Source of the DNA: Janthinobacterium lividum | GTDB lineage: Bacteria > Pseudomonadota > Gammaproteobacteria > Burkholderiales > Burkholderiaceae_D | Assembly (NCBI RefSeq): GCF_023509035.1 | Contig: NZ_CP075583.1 | Span: 3,658,001 to 3,722,000 of the forward strand | DNA: 64,000 nt | Reading direction: 5' to 3' | In this document: piece after piece, positions 17,488-27,329 of the stretch | How positions within the stretch are numbered: position 1 is the first letter of the stretch | Layout: every line of letters starts with the position of its first letter | Position numbers and translations under genes: made by a program | The notes under the pieces: generated by a model | What the model was told of the DNA's origin: nothing | What the model saw: only the letters and a program-made list of their open reading frames with translations | The model's database searches: none

Positions 17488-18753
17488 ATGAGTATTTTCA
17501 AGAATTTGCCCTTCGAATGGCTGGTCGGCTTGCGCTACACGCGGGCCGGCAAGCGCAGTGGCCGCAACAGTTTTATTTCCTTCATCTCCCTCATTTCCAT
17601 GGCCGGCATCGGCCTGGGCGTGGCGGCGCTGATTGTCGTGCTCTCCGTGATGAACGGCTTCCAGAAGGAAGTGACGGACCGCATGTTGTCCGTGCTGGCC
17701 CACGTGGAAGTGTTCGACAACAGCGGCAGCATGCCGGACTGGCGCGCCGAGGCGGCGCAGGCTTTTAAAAATCCGGCCGTCAAGGGCGCCGCACCGTTCG
17801 TGGAAACGCAGGGCATGCTGCTGCGCGACGATGCGCTGCGCCCCGCCATCGTGCGCGGCGTGCTGCCCGAGGAAGAGCCGAACGTTTCCGACGTGGCTGG
17901 CCAGACGCGCATGGGCAGCTTCAAGGCGCTGCAGCCGGGCACCTTCAATATCGTGCTGGGCATCGAGCTGGCGCGCGCCCTGCGCGTCAACCTCGGCGAA
18001 AAAGTCACCCTGATGCTGGCGCAGGGGCAGGTCACGCCGGCCGGCGTGCTGCCGCGCATGCGCAGTTTTACCGTCAGCGGCATCTTCCAGGCGGGTCACA
18101 ATGAATTCGACGCCGGTCTTGCCTTCATCAATATCGAAGACGGCCAGCGTTTGCTGCGCATCGACGGCCCGTCCGGCCTGCGTTTGCGCCTGGCCGACAT
18201 GAACCAGGCGCCGCAAGTGGCGGCGGAGCTGAAAAAATCCATGCCGGGTGACCTGTGGCTGCGCGACTGGTCCAAGCTGAACGCCAACTGGTTCGCCGCC
18301 GTGCAGACGGAAAAGCGCATGATGTTCATCATCCTGACCCTGATCATCGCGGTGGCCGCCTTCAACCTCGTGTCGACCCTGGTGATGACGGTGACGGACA
18401 AGCAGGCCGATATCGCGATTTTGCGCACCCTGGGCGCTTCTCCCCGTTCCATCATGAAGATATTCATGATCCAGGGCGCGCTGGTGGGCATCCTGGGCAC
18501 GATTCTGGGCGTGGGCGGCGGCGTGCTGGTAGCCATGAACATCGACGTCATCGTGCCCTTCATCGAGCACCTGCTTGGCGTGCAATTCCTCTCCAAGGAT
18601 ATCTATTTCATCAGCACCGTGCCGTCCGACCTGCGCTGGCCCGACGTCACCAAGATCGGCGTGCTGGCCGTGATCCTCGCCTTTTTGGCGACCCTGTACC
18701 CAAGCTGGTGGGCTGCCCGCGTCAAACCTGCGGAAGCCCTGCGCTATGAATAA
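17488..18753 (+). CDS. lipoprotein-releasing ABC permease, LolC/LolE family (copy 2)
   Basis: A 421-residue paralogue of the preceding gene, nearly identical in the first 60 residues and closely similar throughout ([38 protein letters not shown]). Layout is one N-terminal helix, a periplasmic domain and three C-terminal helices. Its stop lies inside the start of lolD (8-base overlap). The pair plus LolD could form a LolCDE-like heterodimer built from a recent duplication rather than from the divergent LolC and LolE of enterobacteria. Confidence 0.92.
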   Translation: MSIFKNLPFEWLVGLRYTRAGKRSGRNSFISFISLISMAGIGLGVAALIVVLSVMNGFQKEVTDRMLSVLAHVEVFDNSGSMPDWRAEAAQAFKNPAVKGAAPFVETQGMLLRDDALRPAIVRGVLPEEEPNVSDVAGQTRMGSFKALQPGTFNIVLGIELARALRVNLGEKVTLMLAQGQVTPAGVLPRMRSFTVSGIFQAGHNEFDAGLAFINIEDGQRLLRIDGPSGLRLRLADMNQAPQVAAELKKSMPGDLWLRDWSKLNANWFAAVQTEKRMMFIILTLIIAVAAFNLVSTLVMTVTDKQADIAILRTLGASPRSIMKIFMIQGALVGILGTILGVGGGVLVAMNIDVIVPFIEHLLGVQFLSKDIYFISTVPSDLRWPDVTKIGVLAVILAFLATLYPSWWAARVKPAEALRYE

Positions 18754-19495
18754 ACCATTGACTACGACCATGACCGATCTGAATAAACCCGCTTCCAACG
18801 GCGCTTCCGCTGATTCTGCCGTGCTTTCCTGCCGCGGCCTGGGCAAGACTTTTACGCAGGGCGCCTACAAGGTGCAGGTGCTGGCCGGCATCGACATCGA
18901 TGTTCACCGCGGCGAGCGCGTCGCCATCGTCGGCGCCTCCGGCTCGGGCAAGTCGACCCTGCTGCATCTGCTGGGCGGCCTCGATACGCCCACCAGCGGC
19001 AAGGTGACCTTGCTGGGCAAGGACTTCGCCACCCTCAGCGAAAAGGCGCGCGGCGACTTGCGCAATGCCTCCCTGGGTTTCGTCTACCAGTTCCACCACC
19101 TGCTGCCCGAGTTTTCGGCGCTGGACAACGTCGCCATGCCGCTGATGATACGGCGCATGAAGCGCGCGCCCGCCACCGAGCTGGCGCAGCAGATCCTGAC
19201 ACGCGTGAACCTGGCCAAGCGCGTCACGCACACGCCGGGCGAATTGTCGGGCGGCGAACGCCAGCGCGTGGCCCTGGCCCGCGCTCTCGTCACGCAGCCG
19301 GCCTGCGTGCTGGCCGATGAACCGACGGGCAACCTTGATCACGCGACGGCCGAACAGATTTTCGACCTGATGCTGGAATTGTCGCGCACCCTGGGCACGG
19401 CTTTCGTCATCGTCACGCACGATATCGAACTGGCCAAGCGTTGCGACCGCGTGCTGCGCCTGACGGACGAAGGGCTGCAGCCTTATCAATACTGA
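18746..19495 (+). CDS. lolD: lipoprotein-releasing ABC transporter ATP-binding protein LolD
   Basis: Cytoplasmic ATPase that powers the LolC/E permease. The 249-residue product has Walker [10 protein letters not shown], the LolD-typical [20 protein letters not shown], signature LSGGERQR and Walker [15 protein letters not shown] 18746 overlaps the upstream permease gene. ATG 18770 (MTDLNK) would give a product closer to usual LolD length, and neither has a clear ribosome site. Confidence 0.93.
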   Translation: MNKPLTTTMTDLNKPASNGASADSAVLSCRGLGKTFTQGAYKVQVLAGIDIDVHRGERVAIVGASGSGKSTLLHLLGGLDTPTSGKVTLLGKDFATLSEKARGDLRNASLGFVYQFHHLLPEFSALDNVAMPLMIRRMKRAPATELAQQILTRVNLAKRVTHTPGELSGGERQRVALARALVTQPACVLADEPTGNLDHATAEQIFDLMLELSRTLGTAFVIVTHDIELAKRCDRVLRLTDEGLQPYQY

Positions 19496-19514
19496 GCAAT
19501 ACTAAGGAGCCGCC

Positions 19515-20315
19515 ATGCTGTGGATCGACACGCACTGCCACCTCGACGCGCACGAATTCGGCAGCGAATCGCTGCAGGTGGCGGCGCGCGCGCAGCAGCA
19601 GGGCGTGGGCATGATCGTCATCCCTGCCGTCGAACGGGCCAATTTCGCCATCGTGCGCGAGCTGGCGGCAGCGGCGCCCAACGCCTGCTATGCGCTGGGC
19701 ATCCACCCGATCTACGTGCCGCACGCCACGGAAGACGATTTGATCGCCCTGCGCGAGGCCGTGCAAGCGGCCATGGCCGATCCGCGCTTTGTGGCCATCG
19801 GCGAGATCGGCCTTGATTTCTTCATTCCCATGCTGTGCGAACCGGCCATGCGCGTCAAGCAGGAGCATTTTTTGCGCGAACAGCTGAAAATCGCCCGCGA
19901 CTTCGACCTGCCCGTGCTGACCCACGTGCGCCGCTCGCAGGACATCGTCCTCAAGCACGCGCGCCAGATCCGCCCGAACGGCGGCATCGCGCATGCCTTC
20001 AATGGCAGCTTCCAGCAGGCGCAGGGCTATGTAGACCTCGGGTTCAAGCTCGGTTTCGGCGGCGCCATGACGTTTATCCGCGCGCTGCAGATACGCCGCA
20101 TGGCCACGGAATTGCCATTGGCGTCCATCGTGCTGGAGACGGACGCGCCCGACATTTCTCCTGCCTGGATACACCCTGGCCGCAACAGCCCTGAAGAATT
20201 GCCGCGCATTGGCGCCGTGCTGGCCGAATTGCGCGGCCTGGAACTTGCCGACGTGGCGGCGCAAACCAGCGCCAATGCGCGCGCCGTGATGCCCCGATTA
20301 CCCCTGATGGAGTGA
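19515..20315 (+). CDS. TatD family metal-dependent hydrolase
   Basis: A 266-residue amidohydrolase-fold protein. The metal-binding DTHCHLD lies at the N-terminus, followed by the family motifs GIHPIYV, IGEIGLDF, PVLTHVRRS, IAHAFNGS and LETDAPDI. TatD proteins are deoxyribonucleases, and proofreading roles are reported for some. An AAGGAG site precedes ATG 19515. It lies 19 bases after lolD and 4 bases before the next gene, in the same unit. Confidence 0.92.
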   Translation: MLWIDTHCHLDAHEFGSESLQVAARAQQQGVGMIVIPAVERANFAIVRELAAAAPNACYALGIHPIYVPHATEDDLIALREAVQAAMADPRFVAIGEIGLDFFIPMLCEPAMRVKQEHFLREQLKIARDFDLPVLTHVRRSQDIVLKHARQIRPNGGIAHAFNGSFQQAQGYVDLGFKLGFGGAMTFIRALQIRRMATELPLASIVLETDAPDISPAWIHPGRNSPEELPRIGAVLAELRGLELADVAAQTSANARAVMPRLPLME

Positions 20316-20319
20316 GACC

Positions 20320-21564
20320 ATGAACAAGAAAATGCTTGCGGGCGCCCTGGCAGCCTGCCTTACCGGCGCGTTTGCGCCAGCCCTGGCGGCTACGACCAGC
20401 GCCCAATGCGACGGCATGCCGCGCCTCGACGTCACCACGCCGGCCGGTTTTTGCGTAGCCGTGCTGGCCGACGGCCTGAAATTCCCCCGTGGCGTGCTGC
20501 CGCTGACGAACGGCGACATCCTCGTCACGGACATGACGGGATGGGCGCCGAAGCAGGGTAAATTGTGGCTGTTGCAACCCAAGGCGGCCGGTGGCGGCTA
20601 CGAGCGCAAGCTCCTGCTCGACAAGCTCGATCGCCCGAACGGCATCGTGCAGGGACCGGATGGCATGGTCTACGTGGGCGAGGTTGGACGCATCTTCCGC
20701 TTCGACTTGCGCGATCCATCGCACGCCCTCACCGACATCATCGGCGGCACCGCCAAGACCCCGCGCCTGCCGGGCCTGGGCTTGCACCTGCTGACGAACA
20801 TGCGCTTTGGCCCCAAGGGAGACCTGTATGTGAACGTGGGCTCGAGCACCGACCATTGCGAGAACGATGGCAAGGCGCCCGACCCGGCCAAGGCTTGCCC
20901 TTCGGCCGAGGGCCCGGAAGCGCTGGGCGCCATCCGCGAATACAAGATGGCCTGGCCGGCCGGCACGGTGACGAGCTGGCGCACGCATGCGCGCGGCTTG
21001 CGCAATTCGATGGCGCTGGCCTTCCATCCGGCCACGGGCGAGCTATGGCAGGCGGAAAACGCGCGCGATGCCATCCAGGCCGCCATGCCGCAACTCAAAA
21101 GCGACGAGAACCTGCCGCATGAAGAACTCAATTTGATCAAGGCCGACCGGCACTATGGCTGGCCGTACTGCTACGATGACAATGTGGCCAGTCCCGAATA
21201 TCCGAAGACGGCGTGCGACGCCCAGTATGCGGCGCCGCAGCGCCTGCTGCCCGGCCACGCCGCGCCGCTGGGCATGACCTTTTACACGGCCAGCCGCTTC
21301 CCCGATCTGTACAAGAATAGCCTGATCATCGGCTACCACGGCTACCGCAGCAACGGCCACCGCCTGGTGGCCCTGCTGCCCGACAAGGCCGGTGCGCCGC
21401 TGGGCAAGTCCGTCGACTTGATCAGCAACTGGGAGCGCAAGGGCAAGCAGGGCAGGGGCGCGCCCGTCGACGTCAAGCAGGGGCAGGATGGCGATATCTA
21501 TATGGCCGATGACCATAATGGGCTGGTACTCAAGCTGCACTACGAGGCGCCGGCCAAACTCTAG
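20320..21564 (+). CDS. PQQ-dependent sugar dehydrogenase-like beta-propeller protein
   Basis: A 414-residue exported protein with a signal peptide ending APALAA near residue 24. The six-blade GSDH/sorbosone dehydrogenase pattern is visible: LKFPRGVLPLTNGDILVTD, RPNGIVQGPDGMVYVGEVG, THARGLRNSMALAFHP, HYGWPYCYDD and QGQDGDIYMADDHNGLV. The family oxidises aldoses or related sugars in the periplasm using PQQ. The substrate is unknown and no PQQ synthesis genes are in the window. It is probably the last gene of the lol-tatD unit, followed by a convergent gene. Confidence 0.85.
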   Translation: MNKKMLAGALAACLTGAFAPALAATTSAQCDGMPRLDVTTPAGFCVAVLADGLKFPRGVLPLTNGDILVTDMTGWAPKQGKLWLLQPKAAGGGYERKLLLDKLDRPNGIVQGPDGMVYVGEVGRIFRFDLRDPSHALTDIIGGTAKTPRLPGLGLHLLTNMRFGPKGDLYVNVGSSTDHCENDGKAPDPAKACPSAEGPEALGAIREYKMAWPAGTVTSWRTHARGLRNSMALAFHPATGELWQAENARDAIQAAMPQLKSDENLPHEELNLIKADRHYGWPYCYDDNVASPEYPKTACDAQYAAPQRLLPGHAAPLGMTFYTASRFPDLYKNSLIIGYHGYRSNGHRLVALLPDKAGAPLGKSVDLISNWERKGKQGRGAPVDVKQGQDGDIYMADDHNGLVLKLHYEAPAKL

Positions 21565-21577
21565 CCCCCCAGCCGCC

Positions 21578-23089
21578 TTACAGGGTGCGGAACGACACCG
21601 ATGGGCCGGGCGCGCCGATCTGCACCAAGTGCAGCCCGGACTGCGCGCCGCTCCACCACTGGCTGGCTGGTGACGTGTCCGGCCCGAACTGGTTGTTGCC
21701 CGCATCGGCAAACAGGTCGCCCGCGTCGCCGTGGTTCGATGAATCGCGTTCCAGGTCGCACAATCCGTCGGCCTGCACCAGCGAACATTCATAGTGACGC
21801 TCGGGCGTCATCTGTTCATTCTGGTTGTCGCCCAGTTCATCGATATGCCACACGGCCAGCCCCTGCGCGGGCAGGGCCTTGTCGCGTCCGCTTGCCTGGC
21901 GGTTTTCGATGATGAAGTACTCGGTGGCGCTCTTGCGGTGAACGAAGAACTGGTTTTTCTCGGCCGCCGCCGCCGCATTCATGCCAGGATCGAGGCGGAC
22001 GGTGGAAGTGCCCCAACCGGCTCGGTATTTCAGGTAGGCATTGACCTGGGTGGGATTCTTCCTGTCGACGTTGGCGCCTGTGCACATCAGGCAAAAGCTG
22101 CCCACGCCCGACGACTCGGCGCCATAGTCGTACAGGTCGGGAAAGTCGCAGATCAGGTGGCCGTTTTCATGGCAGAAGGTGCCAAGCGACAGTTCCTTGT
22201 CCATGTCCGTGATCTGGTAGTCGAAACTGAAGGTTTCCGGGCCCAGCTTGTACGGCGTAAGCAGGTGGAACGAGTGCGGCCATAAACCCTTGGCCCAGTT
22301 GTTGACCCGCTTGCCAGCGTAGAAGACATTCGTCGCATACACATACTCCTGTTCGTCCGTCGACAGGGAAGAAAAATCGAAGCCCTGGCCCTTGAAATGA
22401 TCGAGCGCCTCCTTGATCAGTTCGCGCGCCCGTTGTGGCTGGCGTATTCTTTCATTCGTGTAATAGTCGCGTGGCTGGCGCGCCGTGTAATACGGTGTGA
22501 CGAGGTTGGTGTAGCGCATGCGCCCGGCTGAATTGTCGAAGAAGTAGTCGTAGACGGAGCCATGGTTGCCGAAGCCGCTGTAGCCGGGTTGGTTGCAAAA
22601 ATCGCTGACCTGCTGCTGCGTGATGGTGCCGGGCACGTCGGGGAAATCGATCAGCAGGCACAGGCCGACAAAGTCGCCCACCGTTTCGCGTTTCGGCGGT
22701 GCGGGCATCATGGCCGGCGCCAGGCTGTGGGCGCGCATTTCCGTCTTGTATTGCTTGCGCCGCAGCTCCCAGCGCGACGTGCCCGGCGTCAGCATGGTGC
22801 CTTCACGCACGATCGCCTTGGCTGCCTGGGGTGTAATACGCAGCCCTTGCTGTAGCCCCAGCGCCTGCGCGGCAACCTGCCTGGGCCTGGCGCCGCACGA
22901 TTGCAATTGTTCGCCGTCCGGGCTCAGCTTGGCATACATGTAGTAGCCGGTAGCCGGGTTTTCGACCACCGTGTAGCCATTCAGCGCCTCGAAGACGGCG
23001 TGATATTGGTTGCCCCAGCCCCGCACGGTCAGCGCGCTGCCGTCCGGTTGCGTGAAGGTGAATTCCTCGCCGTTAAATGGTGTAGACAT
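21578..23089 (-). CDS. M6-like zinc metalloprotease
   Basis: A 503-residue protein of the immune-inhibitor-A (M6) type. The zinc motif is HENGH (His307, Glu308, His311), followed by ICDFPDLYDYG, matching HExxH...PDLYD of M6 peptidases. A FVGLCLLIDFPDVPGTI segment starts the catalytic domain near residue 165. Before it lies a propeptide-like region with TVVENPATGYYMYAKLSPDG. No signal peptide is visible at MSTPFNGEEF, which is unusual for an M6 enzyme and implies cytoplasmic location or non-Sec export. It is convergent with the sugar dehydrogenase gene. Confidence 0.85.
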   Translation of the reverse strand: MSTPFNGEEFTFTQPDGSALTVRGWGNQYHAVFEALNGYTVVENPATGYYMYAKLSPDGEQLQSCGARPRQVAAQALGLQQGLRITPQAAKAIVREGTMLTPGTSRWELRRKQYKTEMRAHSLAPAMMPAPPKRETVGDFVGLCLLIDFPDVPGTITQQQVSDFCNQPGYSGFGNHGSVYDYFFDNSAGRMRYTNLVTPYYTARQPRDYYTNERIRQPQRARELIKEALDHFKGQGFDFSSLSTDEQEYVYATNVFYAGKRVNNWAKGLWPHSFHLLTPYKLGPETFSFDYQITDMDKELSLGTFCHENGHLICDFPDLYDYGAESSGVGSFCLMCTGANVDRKNPTQVNAYLKYRAGWGTSTVRLDPGMNAAAAAEKNQFFVHRKSATEYFIIENRQASGRDKALPAQGLAVWHIDELGDNQNEQMTPERHYECSLVQADGLCDLERDSSNHGDAGDLFADAGNNQFGPDTSPASQWWSGAQSGLHLVQIGAPGPSVSFRTL

Positions 23090-23351
23090 GTCAATTCCCT
23101 CTCGTTAAATTTAATATCGGGATCGCCGGGCGGTACCGTGGGAAGCGTGCCCGGCCCTCACCGCGTGCCAAATGAAAATCGGTAGCGGGTCTAGATGGAC
23201 AGGCTGTGGCAGGGAAGGTTCAGTCGTGCCGGTGCCCGCGTGGACGGCCAGCGCGCCCGTGCTCCTGGCTTACGCTTGACCTCGCTCAGAGCCTGGGCCG
23301 CCGCATCGCATTACAATCGGCCCGATGTCCCATCACTGACCAGGGCTGGCC

Positions 23352-23684
23352 ATGCGCCATGTTGTACTCCTTGCCGCGCTGTGCGCGGGTGTGGCCGGCG
23401 CCTGCCATGCGGCGGCCAACTATCCGGCCGCGCCGCGCCTGAGCGCCGACCGCTTGATCTCCTATTGCCAGGAAGGAGCACTCACTGGTGCGGCGCCAGA
23501 TCCCGCCTTTCTGCTCAATCAGCGCTATGCCCAGGGTTACCTGGCCGGCGTGGCCGATGCGGCGCAGGGCAGGCAGTGGTGCGACACGGGCCGCTTGAAA
23601 ACGCTGGAAATCGATGCGCTCATCGTCGCCGAGCTGAAACAGCTGTCTGTGCGCGCCTTGTCGACGCAGCGGCCCCGATCATAG
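23352..23684 (+). CDS. Rap1a/Tai-like periplasmic immunity protein
   Basis: A 110-residue protein with a signal peptide (MRHVVLLAALCAGVAGACHA) and a core SADRLISYCQEG, YAQGYLAGVADAAQGRQWCD, then IDALIVAELKQL. The two Cys and the YxxGYLxGVxDA helix match the Rap1a/Tai family, which neutralises T6SS peptidoglycan amidases in the periplasm. It lies 54 bases upstream of a Tae4-like amidase on the same strand, which strongly supports a cognate immunity role. Family placement is by motif recognition only. Confidence 0.75.
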   Translation: MRHVVLLAALCAGVAGACHAAANYPAAPRLSADRLISYCQEGALTGAAPDPAFLLNQRYAQGYLAGVADAAQGRQWCDTGRLKTLEIDALIVAELKQLSVRALSTQRPRS

Positions 23685-23738
23685 CCATTCTGGCGCGGCG
23701 CTTTCCCTGTTCCACGCCACCATCAACGGGAGGCTGAC

Positions 23739-24212
23739 GTGAAACCTGCATTCATCAAGCTGCGTGAAAACTATTCCAGCGTGGGCGCCGTCGAGCCGGC
23801 GGCCATGTTCGGCGAAATCGGCTGGGAAGACTTGATCGGCAAGGACAGCTTTGCCAACACCTGCGCCAACCGCGTCAGCCTGGCGCTGATCAAGGTGGGC
23901 ATCGCGCTGAAAGGCCGCATGGCGATCCGCAGGGGGCCGTTCAAGGGCGCGCTGATCGAACCGGGACAAGCCAAGCTGGCGCACATGCTGGCCAGTCCCT
24001 CGATGTTCGGCGGGCCTGAGAAATTCGCCAGGGATGCCGCCATGGCCGGCATCGGCCAGCGCCAGGGCTTGGTCGCCTTCTTCCGCATCCCCGGCTATCT
24101 GGGCGGCGCTGGCGGGAATATCGATATCCTGCTGCCATCCATCGGCGTGAAGGCCTGCGGCACCGAATGCTACTGGGATTGTGGCGAGGCCTGGTTTTGG
24201 GAAATCAGTTGA
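23739..24212 (+). CDS. T6SS amidase effector, Tae4-like
   Basis: A 157-residue protein without a signal peptide, resembling Tae4, an NlpC/P60-like amidase injected by type VI secretion to cleave the peptide cross-links of rival cell walls. The nucleophile region NTCANRVSLAL (Cys42) is intact. Where Tae4 has GHIDL with the catalytic His, this sequence reads GGNIDIL with Asn127, one base change from His. An acid-rich end with paired Cys (CGTECYWDC) follows. No T6SS structural genes are in the window, so it is an orphan pair with the upstream immunity-like gene. Confidence 0.78.
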   Translation: MKPAFIKLRENYSSVGAVEPAAMFGEIGWEDLIGKDSFANTCANRVSLALIKVGIALKGRMAIRRGPFKGALIEPGQAKLAHMLASPSMFGGPEKFARDAAMAGIGQRQGLVAFFRIPGYLGGAGGNIDILLPSIGVKACGTECYWDCGEAWFWEIS

Positions 24213-24215
24213 CGC

Positions 24216-26203
24216 TCATTTCAATTTTTTGCCGGAGCGTCCGCGCGAGGCCGCATTGTGCGCGCGCAGGATGGAGTCGACGCGCTCCGACGCATCGCGC
24301 GAGAGGTTTTGCGCCACGGTGATATCGGGAAAGAACTCGGGCAGGCGGTAGCTGAGCCACGCATAGGCGGAGTAGTAGCGGCAGGTGTCTTCCACCTGCT
24401 GCAAATTCTGCGTGCCGCCGCCATAGGCGTGCTGACGCAGCGTGCTCGTTTTCCCCTGCGACAGATTCTTCGCCCAGTGTTCCCAGGCCGTTTGCAGCGA
24501 CGGCACCTTGCTCGATATCGGCACCAAGGACAGGGTGAACTTGTCGGCCACGGACAGGGGCAGGGTGTCGAGCCAGACGGCGCGCTCCTTCTGGTCTTCC
24601 GTGATGCGGGGGAAGAAAAAGCCGTCCGGCACGTCGATATTGTGGATGAAGCGGCGTAGCAGTTTTGACAGCGACAACTCGCCCGTCACCGACGAAATGC
24701 GGTGCAAATGTTCGAGCGACGGCGCCACGGCAAAGCCGCTGGTGTTCAGCGGGTGCAGCTTTTCCTTCAGCAGGGCGCGCATCACTTCATGCGTCTCGTT
24801 GTCGTAGCCGGCTACCAGGCCTTCTTCATGCACGCCGTAGCGGCCCGCGCGCCCGGCGATCTGGCGTGCCAGCGCTGCCGAAATCTCTTCCTCTTCACGG
24901 CCATTGTATTTGACGCAGGTGGTCATGACGATGCGCGCAATCGGCATGTTCAGGCCCATCGCCAGCGCGTCCGTGCCGACGACGATATCGGCCGTGCCGT
25001 CGCGGAAGCGCTGCGCCTGCGCGCGCCGCACTTCGGGCGACAGGTTGCCGTAGACGGTGGCCACCGACAGCCCCGTTTCCGTGATCATGTCGCGCCACAT
25101 CAGCACTTCACGGCGCGAAAAGGCGATGACGGCGTCGCCGCGGCGCAGGTTGCGCACCTTGCGCACTGCAGTCGGCTCCATCGACAGGGGCGCCATGCGT
25201 TTCAAGACATGCACTTCCAGCGGGCAGTCCAGGCGCTCGGCCAGCGCCTCGATGGCGCGCCGCGCTTCGGGCGCCCCTACCAGGTAGACGGTGTGGGCGG
25301 GCGCGCCGCAGACGGCCGCCGTCCACGCGGCGCCCCGGTCCGGGTCGGCCAGCATTTGGATTTCATCGATGACGGCCACCTCGACGACGGTTTTCGTGTC
25401 CAGCATTTCCACCGTGCTGGCCACGTGCGTGGCGCCGTCGACGACCCTGCGCTCCTCGCCCGTGATCAGGCTCACGGCCAGCGGCTTGCCATGCGGTGCG
25501 GCTTCCTGCAGGCGTTCGTAGTTTTCCAGGGCCAGCAGGCGCAGTGGCGCCAGATAGATGCCGCTCTTCGCCTTGACCAGCGCCTCCATGGCGCGGTGCG
25601 TCTTGCCGGAGTTCGTCGGTCCCAGCAGGGCGATGAAGCGGCGCGGCAGGCGGCGCGCCATCTCGAACGAGGCCGGATACTCGGCCAGGTTGATGCTCTG
25701 GCGCGTGCGCGCCGCGTGCTGTTCTTCCTGCTGGCGCTCAATGGCATGATTGAAACGCTGGCGGATGCGGTCGAAGACCATGCCGGCCGGCTCGGACGTC
25801 TGCATGTCGGCCAGCGTGTGCAGGAAGACCATCGGGTCCGTATCAACATCCTCGCTCAGGCCCGCGATATCGGCGACGAAATCCATCACATGCTGGCGCA
25901 GCTCCTCGAAGACGGCCGCGCTGGCCCGTTCGCGCACCAGGGCCAGCTTGGTCTCGCGGTCCATCTTGCGCCACTTGGCTGGCCGCGCCAGCACGCCCTG
26001 GCTAGGCACCAGCGCATACGGCACTACCAGGTGGCCCGCCTTGACCACGCCGGAAAAGCGTACGAAGACGCGGCCTTCCATCTTCACCAGGCGGATATGC
26101 TCGGCCAGCTCCCCCAGTTCCGCGACCAGGGTGGCGTCGTTGTTGTCTTCGGTGCTGTCGGAAATGTCGGTGGAAGTATCGGGGGAAGTGCGGAGGAAGT
26201 CAT
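24216..26203 (-). CDS. SUV3-like DEAD/DEAH-type RNA helicase, apparent frameshift at N-terminus
   Basis: A bacterial relative of mitochondrial SUV3, an ATP-dependent RNA helicase. The motifs are Walker A LGPTNSGKTHRAME, motif II VIDEIQMLADPDRG, SNPVYLVGAPEA-like motif III and motif VI ARQIAGRAGRYG, followed by the SUV3 C-terminal region and a basic tail. The intact frame starts at GTG 26087 (623 residues), but coding-like sequence continues upstream to the methyltransferase stop without a start codon. Adding one C to the C5 run (G5 at 26181-26185 on the plus strand) connects to ATG 26203, giving MTSSALPPDTSTD and a 662-residue protein. The true role is probably RNA turnover. Confidence 0.82.
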
Positions 26204-26288
26204 GTCGTGCCTGGGTGTTGAAGTAAGCGAGGCCGATTATACCGTCGATGGGGGCGGGTGGTGGTGGCCAGCCTTGGCGTTCGCATAT

Positions 26289-27121
26289 TCACGCGGCACG
26301 CGCGCGCACCAGGCGCAGGCCCCAGCCGGTGGCGATCTTGCCATCGCCATCTTGCAGAGGCATCACGGCATCCATGAACGCCCTGCGCAGGCGCTGCCTG
26401 GCGTCATCGTCCAGGCGGTCGATATCGTAGGTGTCGGTCAGGGCGGCCCACAGTTCGCCCGGCGTGGGCATCCATCGGACGTCGATGTCGTCAAATGCAA
26501 GGTCTGTGAAACTGGCATCGAGCAGTTCCCGCCAGCCGGCTTCGGAACCCGTGCGGCGATCGCCGAAGCGCAGCGGCGGCAGCGCGTCGCTGGCGATGGG
26601 TTTGAACACACGCATGAAAACGTCGTTCACTTCGCCCAGTAAAAAGTCCGGCCGACGATGGCCGCGAACTTGCCACCGGGGCGCAGCACGCGGCGCATTT
26701 CGCGCACGACCTGCTCGATATCGTCCATCAGCATCAGCGCCATGTGCGAGACGAGATAATCCACGCTGGCCGATGGCAGGTCCAGCGCCTGGCCGCGTCC
26801 CTGCTGCAGCAGCACGGAGGCGGGCAGGGTGGCGCGCGCGGCGGCCAGTTCTGCCTGGCTCATGTCGACGCCGAGCAGTTGCAGCCGGGGCTGCCGTCTG
26901 GCCGCCAGCAAGCCCAGCAGATGGCCGTCGCCGCAGGCCAGGTCGAGCACGCTTAACGGCGTGTCCACGGCTGGTACCAGGCTGGTCAGCACGTCGTAGG
27001 ACGAGGCCCATCTGCCGATGCGGGAACTGGCCGGCAGATGGGCAAATGCGGCGCTGGTGACGCCCACTTGCCTTTGATGAAAGTCCTGCAAATAGGTTTC
27101 GGCCGCTGTCAGTAGGGTCAT
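26289..27121 (-). pseudogene. class I SAM-dependent methyltransferase, frameshifted
   Basis: From ATG 27121 (MTLLTAAETYLQDFHQRQVG) one frame encodes a Rossmann methyltransferase: VLDLACGDGHLLGLLA (motif I), LLGVDMSQAELAAAR and MRRVLRPGGKFAAIVG. It then stops after GRTFYWAK. The adjacent frame continues LLGEVNDVFMRVFKPIASD to a natural end at 26289. One extra T in the T5 run (A5 at 26641-26645 on the plus strand) joins them as GRTFLLGEVNDVF, giving 277 residues. The substrate is unknown. The helicase frame begins directly after this stop on the same strand. Confidence 0.75.
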
Positions 27122-27329
27122 GCGAGGTCCGTAAAGTCGTGGCGCCCGGGCGCCGGATGGCCATCTTAGCACGGGGAAAGTTTCGTCTGCGGTGATGACG
27201 GATGGCGTGCATGAGCGTTTTTTTCCACGTCACCATTGCGCCAGATCAGACGGCAAAGAGTCGAAAGCGATCACAGTATCTGAGTCCTTTTCGCAGCGAG
27301 CGACGATCCTGCCTTGATCCCGCCTTTTC

